From NCBI GenBank assembly GCA_038232215.1, contig JBBSIG010000052.1:1-14098 (forward strand): a stretch of DNA of 14,098 nt, in the 5' to 3' direction. The translations under genes and the position numbers were made by a program. The notes beneath the pieces were generated by a model. The model searched no databases, was not told where the DNA came from, and was given only the letters and a program-made list of their open reading frames with translations. This DNA comes from JBBSIG01 sp038232215 (GTDB lineage: Bacteria; Actinomycetota; Thermoleophilia; Gaiellales; Gaiellaceae). Below are positions 1 to 6,293 of this stretch, piece by piece (position 1 is the first letter of the stretch; each line of letters starts with the position of its first letter).

Positions 1-933
1 CGCTCGGCGTTCGCCGCGAAGACACTCGGAGAGCTCGGCTACTCGGACGTCGTCTCCCTCGCGGGCGGCTACACGGACTGGAAGCGCAACGGGTTCCCGA
101 CGAAGCTGCCGACCTCGCTCGATCCCGCGAAGCGCGCCCGCTACAGCCGTCACCTGCTCATTCCCGAGGTGGGCGAGGCGGGCCAGGCGAAGCTGCTCGA
201 GTCGCGCGTGCTCCTCGTCGGAGCCGGCGGGCTGGGCTCGCCGGCGTCTCTCTACCTGGCGGCTGCCGGAGTCGGGACGATCGGACTCGTCGACGCGGAC
301 GTCGTCGACGAGTCGAATCTGCAGCGCCAGATCGTGCACTCGACCACCGGCCTCGGCGAGGCGAAGGTCCTCTCGGCCAAGCGCGCGCTGGAGGCGCTGA
401 ACCCGGACGTCGAGATTCTGCCTTTCCAGGAGCGCCTGACCTCCGAGAACGTAGATCGCATCCTCGACCAGGGCTGGGACGTGATCGTCGACGGCGCGGA
501 CAACTTTCCGACCCGCTACCTCGTGAACGACGCCTCGGTGTGGCACGACGTCCCGGTCGTGCACGGCTCCATCTACCGCTTCGAGGGACAGGTGACGGTG
601 TTCCAGCCGAACGTCGGACCGTGCTACCGCTGCCTGTTCCCGCAGCCGCCGCCGCCCGAGCTGGCGCCGAGCTGCGCGGAGGGCGGCGTGCTCGGCGTCC
701 TGCCCGGCGTGATCGGCTCGCTGCAGGCGACCGAGGCGCTCAAGCTCGCGCTCGGGATCGGCGATCCGCTCGTCGGGCGGCTGCTCCTGTTCGACGCCCT
801 CGAGGCTGCCTTCACCGAGGTGTCGGTGCGCCGAGACCCCGGCTGCCCGGTGTGCGGCGAGCAGCCCACGATCACGGACTACGTGGACTACGTCGAGTTC
901 TGCGCCGGCCCCGCGAGAACGCTGGCCTCGTGA
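1..933 (+). CDS. Rhodanese-ThiF/MoeB fusion, E1-like adenylyltransferase/sulfurtransferase (5' end outside window)
   Basis: This enzyme probably adenylates the C-terminal Gly-Gly of the small carrier CysO encoded next and transfers sulfur to give a thiocarboxylate. The frame is open to base 1. The first ~33 codons match the end of a rhodanese domain: RS of the active-site loop, then SLAGGYTDWKRNGFP; the catalytic Cys would lie just upstream of the window. An E1 domain follows, with RYSRHLLIPE, the ATP-binding GAGGLGS (about 220-240), DADVVDESNLQRQ, and DGADNFPTRYLVND. Zinc cysteines are in CYRC and CPVCG, and SCAEGG carries the conserved Cys. No rhodanese domain follows the E1 domain, unlike mycobacterial MoeZ, which has the opposite order. 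A GTG at 169 is internal to the E1 domain and not a real start. The stop overlaps the cysO start (GTGA, 930-933). A role in molybdopterin or thiamine synthesis cannot be excluded, but the context favours CysO. Confidence 0.93.
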   Translation, partial: RSAFAAKTLGELGYSDVVSLAGGYTDWKRNGFPTKLPTSLDPAKRARYSRHLLIPEVGEAGQAKLLESRVLLVGAGGLGSPASLYLAAAGVGTIGLVDADVVDESNLQRQIVHSTTGLGEAKVLSAKRALEALNPDVEILPFQERLTSENVDRILDQGWDVIVDGADNFPTRYLVNDASVWHDVPVVHGSIYRFEGQVTVFQPNVGPCYRCLFPQPPPPELAPSCAEGGVLGVLPGVIGSLQATEALKLALGIGDPLVGRLLLFDALEAAFTEVSVRRDPGCPVCGEQPTITDYVDYVEFCAGPARTLAS

Positions 934-1199
934 CCGTCGTCCGCATCCCGCCGACGCTCCGGGACGGAACGGGCGGTCAGCGCCAGGTCGAGGCGGGCGG
1001 CGAGACGGTGCGCGAGCTGCTGCACGACCTGATCGCGCGCTTCCCGGCGCTCGCCGAGCAGCTCGTGGAGGACGACGAGCTCGCCCCCTTCGTGAACGTG
1101 TACGTCGAGGGCGAGGACGTGCGGACGCTCGACGGCCTCGAGACACCGGTCACCTCGACCGCCACCGTGATCCTGCTGCCGGCCATGGCCGGCGGCTAA
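930..1199 (+). CDS. cysO: CysO-type ubiquitin-like sulfur carrier protein
   Basis: This is an 89-residue beta-grasp (MoaD/ThiS-like) protein ending in Gly-Gly (LLPAMAGG), the site that is adenylated and converted to a thiocarboxylate. As I recall M. tuberculosis CysO, the shared positions are V.IP..LR..TGGQ..V near the start, FVN.YV..EDVR near residues 54-65, and ILPA.AGG at the end. In that pathway CysO-COSH donates sulfur to an O-phosphoserine-derived aminoacrylate on CysM, giving a CysO-cysteine adduct. The GTG start at 930 overlaps the stop of the upstream E1 gene by 4 nt, so translation is probably coupled; no strong Shine-Dalgarno is visible. The neighbouring cysM and mec make CysO a better call than MoaD or ThiS. 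Confidence 0.93.
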   Translation: MTVVRIPPTLRDGTGGQRQVEAGGETVRELLHDLIARFPALAEQLVEDDELAPFVNVYVEGEDVRTLDGLETPVTSTATVILLPAMAGG

Positions 1200-1202
1200 T
1201 TA

Positions 1203-1231
1203 CCGGCGGAAATGCTCCGCATTTCCGCCGG
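1203..1231. repeat. Perfect 13-bp inverted repeat between cysO and cysM
   Basis: The arms CCGGCGGAAATGC (1203-1215) and GCATTTCCGCCGG (1219-1231) are exact reverse complements around a 3-nt TCC loop. The stem starts 3 nt after the cysO stop. No T-tract follows on the + strand, so it is not a textbook intrinsic terminator. It could be an attenuator, an mRNA-stabilising or processing hairpin, or one copy of a dispersed extragenic palindrome. A further stretch (1241-1260) could form a weak ATCC/GGAT stem over the candidate cysM start. Confidence 0.85.
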
Positions 1232-1264
1232 GTTCGGTTGATCCTTCGTTTCGCTCGGATGAAG

Positions 1265-2197
1265 ATGAAAACCGCAGCCAACCTGCTCGAGCTCGTGGGC
1301 GATACGCCCCTCGTCGAGCTGACGCGCCTGGCGCCGAAGCCCGGGGTGCAGATCTACGCGAAGCTCGAGGGCCAGAATCCGACCGGCTCGATCAAGGACC
1401 GCGTCGCGAAGGCGATGGTCGAGGCGGCGGAGGCCTCCGGCGAGCTCGAGCCGGGCCGCGAGCTGCTCGAGCCGACGAGCGGCAATACCGGCATCTCCCT
1501 CGCGCTGCTCGCCAAGCTGAAGGGCTACGGGCTCACGTGCGTGATGCCGGACAACGCGACCGAGGAGCGCAGGCGCCTGCTCCGCCTCTACGGCGCGGAG
1601 ATCGTCCCCTCGCCCGCGGCGGAGGGGTCGAACGGCGCCGTTCGCCTCGCCCTCGAGCTCGCCGAGCGCGAGCCGCGTTTCTTCATGCCGTTCCAGTACG
1701 CGAACGAGGCGAACCCGCGCGCGCACTACGAGGGGACGGGCGCCGAGATCGCCGAGGCACTCGACCGCGTCGACGTGCTCGTCGCGGGCCTCGGGACGGG
1801 CGGCACGCTGATGGGCACCGGCGAGCGCCTGCGCGAGAGCTTCCCCGACGTCGTCGTCGCGGCGGCCGAGCCCCTCCCGGGCGATCCCGTGATGGGGCTG
1901 CGCTCGCTCGAGGACGGCTACGTGCCCCCGATCCTCGACGTCTCGAGGCTCGACCGCAAGGTGCTCGTCTCGAACGAGGAGTCGGTGGCCGCGGTGCGCG
2001 CGCTGCTCGACCGCGAGGGCCTGTTCGCGGGCGTCTCGTCCGGGGCCGTGGTGCACGTGGCGCGCCGGCTCGCCGAGGAGCTGGACGAGGGCGTGGTCGT
2101 CGCCGTCCTCGCGGACGCGGGCTGGAAGTACCTGTCGGCCGACTTCTGGGACGCCGAGGACGTCGAGGCCTCGATGGAGCGGGCAATCTGGTGGTAG
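1265..2197 (+). CDS. cysM: CysO-dependent cysteine synthase (O-phosphoserine sulfhydrylase)
   Basis: This fold-type II PLP enzyme of about 310 residues forms cysteine from O-phosphoserine, using CysO thiocarboxylate as sulfur donor. Visible motifs are NPTGSIKDR with the PLP lysine (about residue 44), EPTSGNTGIS for substrate binding (about 69-78), the glycine loop GLGTGGTLMGTG (about 175-186), and the C-terminal ADAGWKYLS. Arg at about 213, in LRSLEDGY, aligns with the arginine reported to bind phosphoserine in M. tuberculosis CysM (recalled as R220). The tail ends in aromatic residues (AIWW), as expected for the lid-like C-terminus of that enzyme. ATG 1265 was chosen because GGA lies 5 nt upstream. 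ATG 1259 and TTG 1238 are alternatives; 1238 would add residues with no family counterpart. The 3' end overlaps mec by 7 nt. Confidence 0.93.
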   Translation: MKTAANLLELVGDTPLVELTRLAPKPGVQIYAKLEGQNPTGSIKDRVAKAMVEAAEASGELEPGRELLEPTSGNTGISLALLAKLKGYGLTCVMPDNATEERRRLLRLYGAEIVPSPAAEGSNGAVRLALELAEREPRFFMPFQYANEANPRAHYEGTGAEIAEALDRVDVLVAGLGTGGTLMGTGERLRESFPDVVVAAAEPLPGDPVMGLRSLEDGYVPPILDVSRLDRKVLVSNEESVAAVRALLDREGLFAGVSSGAVVHVARRLAEELDEGVVVAVLADAGWKYLSADFWDAEDVEASMERAIWW

Positions 2198-2568
2198 TCC
2201 CGCCCGCGGTGCGGGAGGCTCTCGTCGCCCACGCCGAGAGCGAGGCGCCGAACGAGGCCTGCGGCCTGCTCGCGTTTCGCGACGGCGTCGCCGAGCGCTA
2301 CCTCCCGGCGACGAACGCGGCCGCGAGCGAGTTCCGCTTCGAGCTGAAGCCCGCGGATCCCCTGGACTTCTTCCTGGAGGACGACGGGTACGTGCTCGGG
2401 ATCTTCCACTCGCACCTCTCCTCGCCGCCCCGGCCGTCGCGCACCGACGTCGAGAACATCGGCCAGTGGCAGCGACGGCCCTATCTCATCCTCTCGCTCC
2501 ACACCGGCGAGCTGGCCGCGTGGCGGATCGAGGACGGGCGCATCGAGCCCGAGCAGCTCGACGGGTAG
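2191..2568 (+). CDS. mec: Mec-type JAMM metalloprotease, CysO-cysteine peptidase
   Basis: This is a 125-residue zinc JAMM/MPN+ peptidase that would cut cysteine from the CysO C-terminus, releasing cysteine and regenerating CysO. The full motif is present: Glu22 in NEACGLL, then H73-S-H75, seven residues, S83, two residues, D86 (HxHx7SxxD). The protein is compact, essentially only the MPN domain. GTG 2191 lies inside the last codons of cysM, with GGAG 11 nt upstream (2176-2179), so coupling is likely. The order E1-cysO-cysM-mec differs from the mec-cysO-cysM order of M. tuberculosis but contains the same components. A generic Mov34/MPN annotation is possible, but the motif and context make Mec the better call. 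Confidence 0.93.
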   Translation: MVVPPAVREALVAHAESEAPNEACGLLAFRDGVAERYLPATNAAASEFRFELKPADPLDFFLEDDGYVLGIFHSHLSSPPRPSRTDVENIGQWQRRPYLILSLHTGELAAWRIEDGRIEPEQLDG

Positions 2569-2572
2569 AGGC

Positions 2573-2608
2573 GATCCGGCCGCCCGGGGCGACGCGGGCG
2601 GCCGGATT
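2573..2608. terminator. Probable bidirectional terminator between convergent mec and the cupredoxin gene
   Basis: ATCCGGCCGCCC (2574-2585) and GGGCGGCCGGAT (2596-2607) are exact reverse complements. The stem gains one inner G-C pair and an outer G-T wobble around an 8-nt loop. It begins 5 nt after the mec stop and ends 16 nt before the stop of the opposing gene, the place expected for a shared terminator. There is no T-tract, so termination is inferred from position and stem strength. Confidence 0.7.
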
Positions 2609-2623
2609 CGAGCGTGCTCTCGG

Positions 2624-2980
2624 CTAGCGGACCGTGAAGCTGCCCTTCATCGACGAGGCGTGCGGGTCGCACACGTAGGTGTACTTGCCCTTCTTCAGCT
2701 TCACGGTGTAGGTCTTCGACCCCTGGAAGCCGACGCCGGTGATCCGCCTGTTGACGCCGGGGCCTTTCAGGTGGAAGTCGTGGATGCTCGACTTGTCGCT
2801 GACCTTGATCACGTAGACGCCGGCCTTCAGCTTCGTCACCTTCGAGCCGGTGGCGGTCTCGAGAGTGATCGTGAAGCCCGGGCCGACCGTCCCTTTCAGG
2901 ACCGTCTTCGCCTGAGCGACCGGGACGACGAGAAGCGCCGCCGCGGCGAAGCCGGCGAGGGCGATGCGAATGCGAGACAT
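2624..2980 (-). CDS. Exported cupredoxin (plastocyanin-like type 1 copper protein)
   Basis: This is a 118-residue protein with an N-terminal signal peptide: positively charged MSRIRIA, a hydrophobic core at about 7-21, and AQA-K for signal peptidase I cleavage after about residue 24. There is no lipobox. The mature part is a single cupredoxin domain. Probable copper ligands are His67 (or His70) in IHDFH and the C-terminal C104, H107 and M111 in CDPHASSM. It probably acts outside the membrane as an electron carrier or copper-binding protein. ATG 2980 has a good Shine-Dalgarno, AAGGAG, 4 nt upstream. A TACGAT that could serve as a -10 box lies at 3023-3028 on this strand, so it may be transcribed apart from the oxidoreductase gene 64 bp upstream. 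Confidence 0.9.
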   Translation of the reverse strand: MSRIRIALAGFAAAALLVVPVAQAKTVLKGTVGPGFTITLETATGSKVTKLKAGVYVIKVSDKSSIHDFHLKGPGVNRRITGVGFQGSKTYTVKLKKGKYTYVCDPHASSMKGSFTVR

Positions 2981-2984
2981 GAAG

Positions 2985-2990
2985 CTCCTT
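2985..2990 (-). promoter_or_regulatory. Shine-Dalgarno of the cupredoxin gene
   Basis: AAGGAG on the minus strand (CTCCTT on plus) lies 4 nt before ATG 2980 and fixes the start. Confidence 0.75.
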
Positions 2991-3044
2991 GGGTCGCGGG
3001 TCTGTGCGGTGGTACTACGCCGATCGTAGCCCGCCGGATTGGAG

Positions 3045-4028
3045 CTACCCGCCGGTTCCCTCCACCTCGACCGGAACGCCGTCGGCCGCCGAGCGCAGGA
3101 GCGCCTCGAGCACGCGCGCCTGGCCGAGCGCGTCCTCGCGGCCGAGGAGCGGCTGCGAGCCGGCGCGGATCGCCCGGCTGACGTCCTCGAGCTCGAGCCG
3201 GTACGAGTCGGCCGGCTCCACGTGGATGCGCTCGACGTCCTCCCCGGCGCGGCGCAGCTCCAGTACGCCGAGCCGGCAGTGCCAGGGGTCGGGCGCGAGT
3301 AGTGAGCCGCCGTCGCCGATCGCCTCGAGCCCCTGGTGCTCGATCGTGAACCCGCAGCTGAGCTCGGCCTGGACGCCGGCCGGAAACCGGAGCATGCCGG
3401 TGAAGCGCACGTCGACGCCCGTCTCGCCGGTCACCGCCTCGCCGTAGGCCCGCTCGGGCTCGCCCGCCAGCAGGCGTGCGCCGCTGACGCAGTAGCAGCC
3501 GACGTCGTGGAGCGAGCCGCCGGCGAGATCCGGCAGCAGGCGAACGTTGCCCCGGTCGGAGAGGCGGAAGGCGAAGGTCGCGCGCACGAGCTGGAGCCGG
3601 CCGATCGCCCCTTCTCGCACGAGCTCCGCGAAGCGAGCCGTCTGCGGGTGGTGCCGGTACATGAACGCCTCGGAGAGGATCCGCCCGGCCCGGTCCGCCG
3701 CGTCGAAGGCGGCCTCGGCCTCGTGAGCGCGGCTCGTGAGCGGCTTCTCGCAGAACACGTGCTTGCCGGCCTCGAGCGCCCGGATCGTCCAGGGGACGTG
3801 CAGGGCGTTCGGCAACGAGACGTAGACCGCCTCCACGTCCGGGTCGGCCAGGAGGGCTTCGTAGGATCCATAGCTCCGCTCGATCCCGTGCTCACGCGCG
3901 TACGACTCGGCGCGCGCGCCGTCGCGGCTCGCGACGGCGACGACGTCGACCTCGGTCGACCCACGGGCGCCGGCGAGCACCGGCCGGTTGATCCGCGCCG
4001 TCGAGAGGATGCCCCACGCGACGCTCAC
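3045..4028 (-). CDS. Gfo/Idh/MocA-family NAD(P)-dependent oxidoreductase
   Basis: This is a 327-residue sugar or polyol dehydrogenase of the Gfo/Idh/MocA family. The N-terminal Rossmann half has GILSTARIN (7-15), VAVASRD (30-36), and the hallmark CEKPLTS at about 93-99 with the conserved Lys. The C-terminal substrate half contains GGSLHDVGCY. The GILSTARIN opening and the YGSYEALLADP segment resemble the dihydrodiol/D-xylose 1-dehydrogenase (NADP) branch, so aldose oxidation is a reasonable guess that the sequence alone does not prove. The GTG start at 4028 overlaps the xylB stop by 4 nt (GTGA), so the two genes are translationally coupled and probably act on related sugars. The frame stays open far upstream inside xylB, but that extension has no homology sense. 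Confidence 0.9.
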   Translation of the reverse strand: MSVAWGILSTARINRPVLAGARGSTEVDVVAVASRDGARAESYAREHGIERSYGSYEALLADPDVEAVYVSLPNALHVPWTIRALEAGKHVFCEKPLTSRAHEAEAAFDAADRAGRILSEAFMYRHHPQTARFAELVREGAIGRLQLVRATFAFRLSDRGNVRLLPDLAGGSLHDVGCYCVSGARLLAGEPERAYGEAVTGETGVDVRFTGMLRFPAGVQAELSCGFTIEHQGLEAIGDGGSLLAPDPWHCRLGVLELRRAGEDVERIHVEPADSYRLELEDVSRAIRAGSQPLLGREDALGQARVLEALLRSAADGVPVEVEGTGG

Positions 4029-5479
4029 GAGCGGAGCTCCGGCGGACCCTCCGCCACGGCTCGCAGAGCCGGGTAGAGGCGACGGAAGCGAGCGTAACCC
4101 TCGTCGTACGCGGCGGCCCACTCGGGGACGGGCTCGACGGTCTCGCGCACGCGCACCGCGCGCGTGACCGCCTCCCCCACGTCGGCGAACGTTTCCGCCG
4201 CGACGCCCGCGAGGAGCGCCGCGCCGTAGGCCGAGCCCTCCTCGACGGCTGTCCGCTCGAGCGGCACGTCGAGCACGGAGGCCACGATCCGCAACCAGAG
4301 GTCGCTGCGGGCGCCGCCGCCCGACACGCGCCCGACGGCGGGCTCGACCCCGAGCTCCCGGAGCAGCTCGAGCGAGTCGCGCAGACCGTAGGCGACCCCC
4401 TCGAGCACGGCCCGCACGAGCGCGCCCCGACCGTGCGCCAGGGTCAGACCCACGAACGCGGCCCGGGCGTCGGGGTCCGCGTGCGGCGTGCGCTCCCCCG
4501 CCAGGTACGGGAGAAAGGTCACTCCGTCTGCGCCGGGAGCCGAGGCGGCCGCGTCGTCCAGCAGCCGCTCGTACGGGACGCCCGGCGCGAGCGCGTCCCG
4601 GAACCAGCGCAGCGAGCCGGCCGCCGACAGCATCACGCCCATCGCGTGCCAGCGCTCGGGCACAGCATGACAGAAGACGTGCAGCCGCGCCCGTGGGTCG
4701 ACGGCGAACTCGGGGAGCGCCGCGAAGACCACGCCCGACGTGCCGAGCACGACCGAGAGCGGCCCGGGGCGATCGACCCCGACGCCGAGCGCCGCAGCGG
4801 CCTGGTCGCCCGCGCCCGCCGCCACGAGCACGCCGGTCGCGGTGCGTCCGGAGATCCCCGGCGACTCGAGCACGCGCGGCAGCCACTCCGTCGGGACCTC
4901 GAGCGAGGCGAGCACCTCGTCGCTCCAGCGCCGTCGGGCGACGTCGAAGAGGAGCGTTCCGGACGCGTCAGTGACGTCGACCGCCCGCTCGCCGGTCAGA
5001 CGGAGCCGTACGTAGTCCTTCGGGAGGAGGATGTGACGGATGCGCCCGTACACGTCGGGCTCGTGCCGGCGCAGCCAGAGCAGCTTCGGCGCGGTGAACC
5101 CGGTCAGAGCGCGGTTTCCCGTCAACTCGACCAGGCGCTCGAGACCGATCCGCTCCTCGATCTCCGCGCACTCGGCACCCGTGCGGCCGTCGTTCCAGAG
5201 CAGCGCCGGCCGCAGCACGCGCTCGCGCTCGTCGAGGCACACGAGACCGTGCATCTGGCCCGTGAGGCCAAGCGCGGCGGGCCGTACGCCGAGCCGGGCG
5301 AGTGCTGCCTCGCTGGCGCGCCACCAGTCCTCGGGGTCCTGCTCCGACCAGCCCGGCCGCGGGATCGAGAGACCGTACTCCTCCTCGGCGCGCGCCAGCA
5401 CGTCGCCGTCGGGCGAGATCGCGAGCGCCTTGACGCCCGTCGTCCCCACGTCGAGCCCGACGAGGGCCGTCTCAGCCAC
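4025..5479 (-). CDS. xylB: Xylulokinase (FGGY carbohydrate kinase)
   Basis: This 484-residue FGGY kinase is predicted to phosphorylate D-xylulose to xylulose 5-phosphate. Motifs run in order: phosphate-binding GLDVGTTGVKA (8-18), the xylulokinase-type GQMHGLV (74-80), LWNDGRT (94-100), LPKDYVRLRLTG (152-163), the catalytic-base Asp225 in GAGDQAAAALG, LGTSGV (245-250), and GGGARSDLWL in the C-terminal domain. Length is normal for the family. The GTG start at 5479 has CGGAG just upstream. It is first in a two-gene coupled unit with the oxidoreductase and divergent from the MBL-fold pair. A xylose-isomerase-like gene lies about 1.4 kb away. Another pentulose or a related ketose as substrate is possible. 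Confidence 0.92.
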   Translation of the reverse strand: MAETALVGLDVGTTGVKALAISPDGDVLARAEEEYGLSIPRPGWSEQDPEDWWRASEAALARLGVRPAALGLTGQMHGLVCLDERERVLRPALLWNDGRTGAECAEIEERIGLERLVELTGNRALTGFTAPKLLWLRRHEPDVYGRIRHILLPKDYVRLRLTGERAVDVTDASGTLLFDVARRRWSDEVLASLEVPTEWLPRVLESPGISGRTATGVLVAAGAGDQAAAALGVGVDRPGPLSVVLGTSGVVFAALPEFAVDPRARLHVFCHAVPERWHAMGVMLSAAGSLRWFRDALAPGVPYERLLDDAAASAPGADGVTFLPYLAGERTPHADPDARAAFVGLTLAHGRGALVRAVLEGVAYGLRDSLELLRELGVEPAVGRVSGGGARSDLWLRIVASVLDVPLERTAVEEGSAYGAALLAGVAAETFADVGEAVTRAVRVRETVEPVPEWAAAYDEGYARFRRLYPALRAVAEGPPELRS

Positions 5480-5495
5480 CGTCTCCGCGGGACGT

Positions 5496-5522
5496 GTCCA
5501 GCGCCCTGGGGCGAGGACGTGT
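5496..5522. repeat. Operator-like imperfect palindrome, copy 1 (xylB side)
   Basis: The sequence GTCC-AG-CGCCC-TG-GGGCG-A-GGAC (5496-5518) is an imperfect dyad 17 bp upstream of the xylB start. It shares the 15-mer CCAGCGCCCTGGGGC (5498-5512), and about 23 of 27 positions overall, with copy 2 exactly 123 bp away. Confidence 0.6.
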
Positions 5523-5618
5523 TCTTTCGGGCGCAGCGTCGTCCGCGGGGAGCGCGAGCGCGGCTCGGCACGGCGTCGCGCTGCGAAGCTTGAGCGAGGC
5601 CTCGTCCCGAAGCGGCGT

Positions 5619-5645
5619 GGCCAGCGCCCTGGGGCTGGGACATGT
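5619..5645. repeat. Operator-like imperfect palindrome, copy 2 (MBL side)
   Basis: This is the second copy of the element at 5496. It reads CCAGC-G-CCC-T-GGG-GCTGG (5621-5638), an 8-bp dyad with a single bulged base. It ends about 12 bp before the candidate -10 box of the MBL gene, so it covers the expected -35 region. Confidence 0.6.
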
Positions 5646-5656
5646 CGGATGGGGAC

Positions 5657-5662
5657 TAGGCT
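5657..5662 (+). promoter_or_regulatory. Candidate -10 box (TAGGCT), leaderless start of first MBL gene
   Basis: TAGGCT fits the actinobacterial TANNNT pattern and ends 7 nt before GTG 5670, so the transcript would begin at or next to the start codon. No clear -35 box is visible. Confidence 0.45.
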
Positions 5663-5669
5663 GCGCCCC

Positions 5670-6281
5670 GTGACGCTCCAGGAGATCGCGCCCGGGCTGT
5701 GGCGCTGGACGGCCCGGCACCCCGACTGGGAGTCCGACGCCGAGACCGACAGTCCGGCCGACTGGCCGCCCGAGGTGGGCTCGGTCGCCTACGCGGCGCC
5801 CGGCGCGCTCGTGCTGATCGACCCGCTCGTGCCCGAGGGAGCGGACGAGCTGTGGAACTCGCTCGACGAGCTCGTGGCCGCGTACCGGGAGCGCGTCGCG
5901 GTGCTGACCACGATCCGGTGGCACCGCCGCAGCCGCGACGCGCTCGTCGAGCGCTACGGCGCCTCTACCTCGCGCGCGCGACGGGCGCTGCCCAGCGGCG
6001 CCGAGCCGATCCCGATTCCCCGCGGCGGCGAGACGATGGTCTGGCTGCCCGCGCACCACGCGCTCGTGCCTGGCGACCGGATTCTCGGCGGACCCGACGG
6101 CGAGCTCCGCGTCTGCCCCGACTCGTGGCTCCGCTACCTGTCGAGCGGCCTCACGGGCGGCGAGCTCCGCGAGGCCCTCCGCCCCCTGCTCGACCTGCCG
6201 ATCGAGCGCGTGCTCGTCTCGCACGGCGAGCCGGTGCTCGCCGACGGCCGGGCGGCGCTCGCGCGCGCGCTCGAGAGCTAA
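5670..6281 (+). CDS. MBL-fold protein with degenerate metal site, copy 1
   Basis: This is a 203-residue protein of metallo-beta-lactamase-like layout. It opens EIAPGLWRWTA, has the beta-strand motif LVLIDPLVP (47-55), a position like PGD (about 134-136), and a terminal VLVSHGEPV with His185. Where active enzymes have HxHxDH, it has RWHRRS (83-88), so one His and the later Asp and His survive while the other ligands are gone. A normal dinuclear hydrolase is therefore unlikely; a binding or regulatory role, or single-metal chemistry, is possible. GTG 5670 is preferred because it aligns with the paralogue's N-terminus and follows a TAGGCT box; ATG 5649 is the alternative. The paralogue follows 12 bp downstream, and xylB is divergent upstream. 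Confidence 0.82.
   Translation: MTLQEIAPGLWRWTARHPDWESDAETDSPADWPPEVGSVAYAAPGALVLIDPLVPEGADELWNSLDELVAAYRERVAVLTTIRWHRRSRDALVERYGASTSRARRALPSGAEPIPIPRGGETMVWLPAHHALVPGDRILGGPDGELRVCPDSWLRYLSSGLTGGELREALRPLLDLPIERVLVSHGEPVLADGRAALARALES
6177..6240 (+). repeat. Near-identical 3' segment shared by the two MBL genes, copy 1
   Basis: This 64-bp stretch matches 6765-6828 with two differences by eye (offset 588 bp). It encodes the C-terminal motif ending VLVSHGEPVL. Confidence 0.75.
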
Positions 6282-6293
6282 AGGCCCCTCCCG

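Noticed and set aside
1203..1231. Hairpin as an intrinsic terminator
   Set aside because: No T-tract follows on the + strand, and it lies between two genes of the same pathway, so a full terminator is unlikely. Partial attenuation remains open.
3026..3047. GTAGC/GCTAC inverted repeat after the oxidoreductase stop as terminator
   Set aside because: It is only 5 bp with a 12-nt loop and includes the stop codon itself; too weak to call.
4029..4886. Upstream extension of the oxidoreductase frame into xylB
   Set aside because: The extension is Arg/Gly-rich nonsense in the xylB +1 frame. GTG 4028 begins exactly at the Rossmann strand.
4433..5593. Plus-strand open frame opposite xylB
   Set aside because: There is no family signature, while xylB on the other strand is complete and well conserved.
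5649..5669. ATG 5649 as start of the first MBL gene
   Set aside because: The extra seven residues have no match in the paralogue, and a TAGGCT box overlaps this segment directly before GTG 5670. It is kept only as an alternative.
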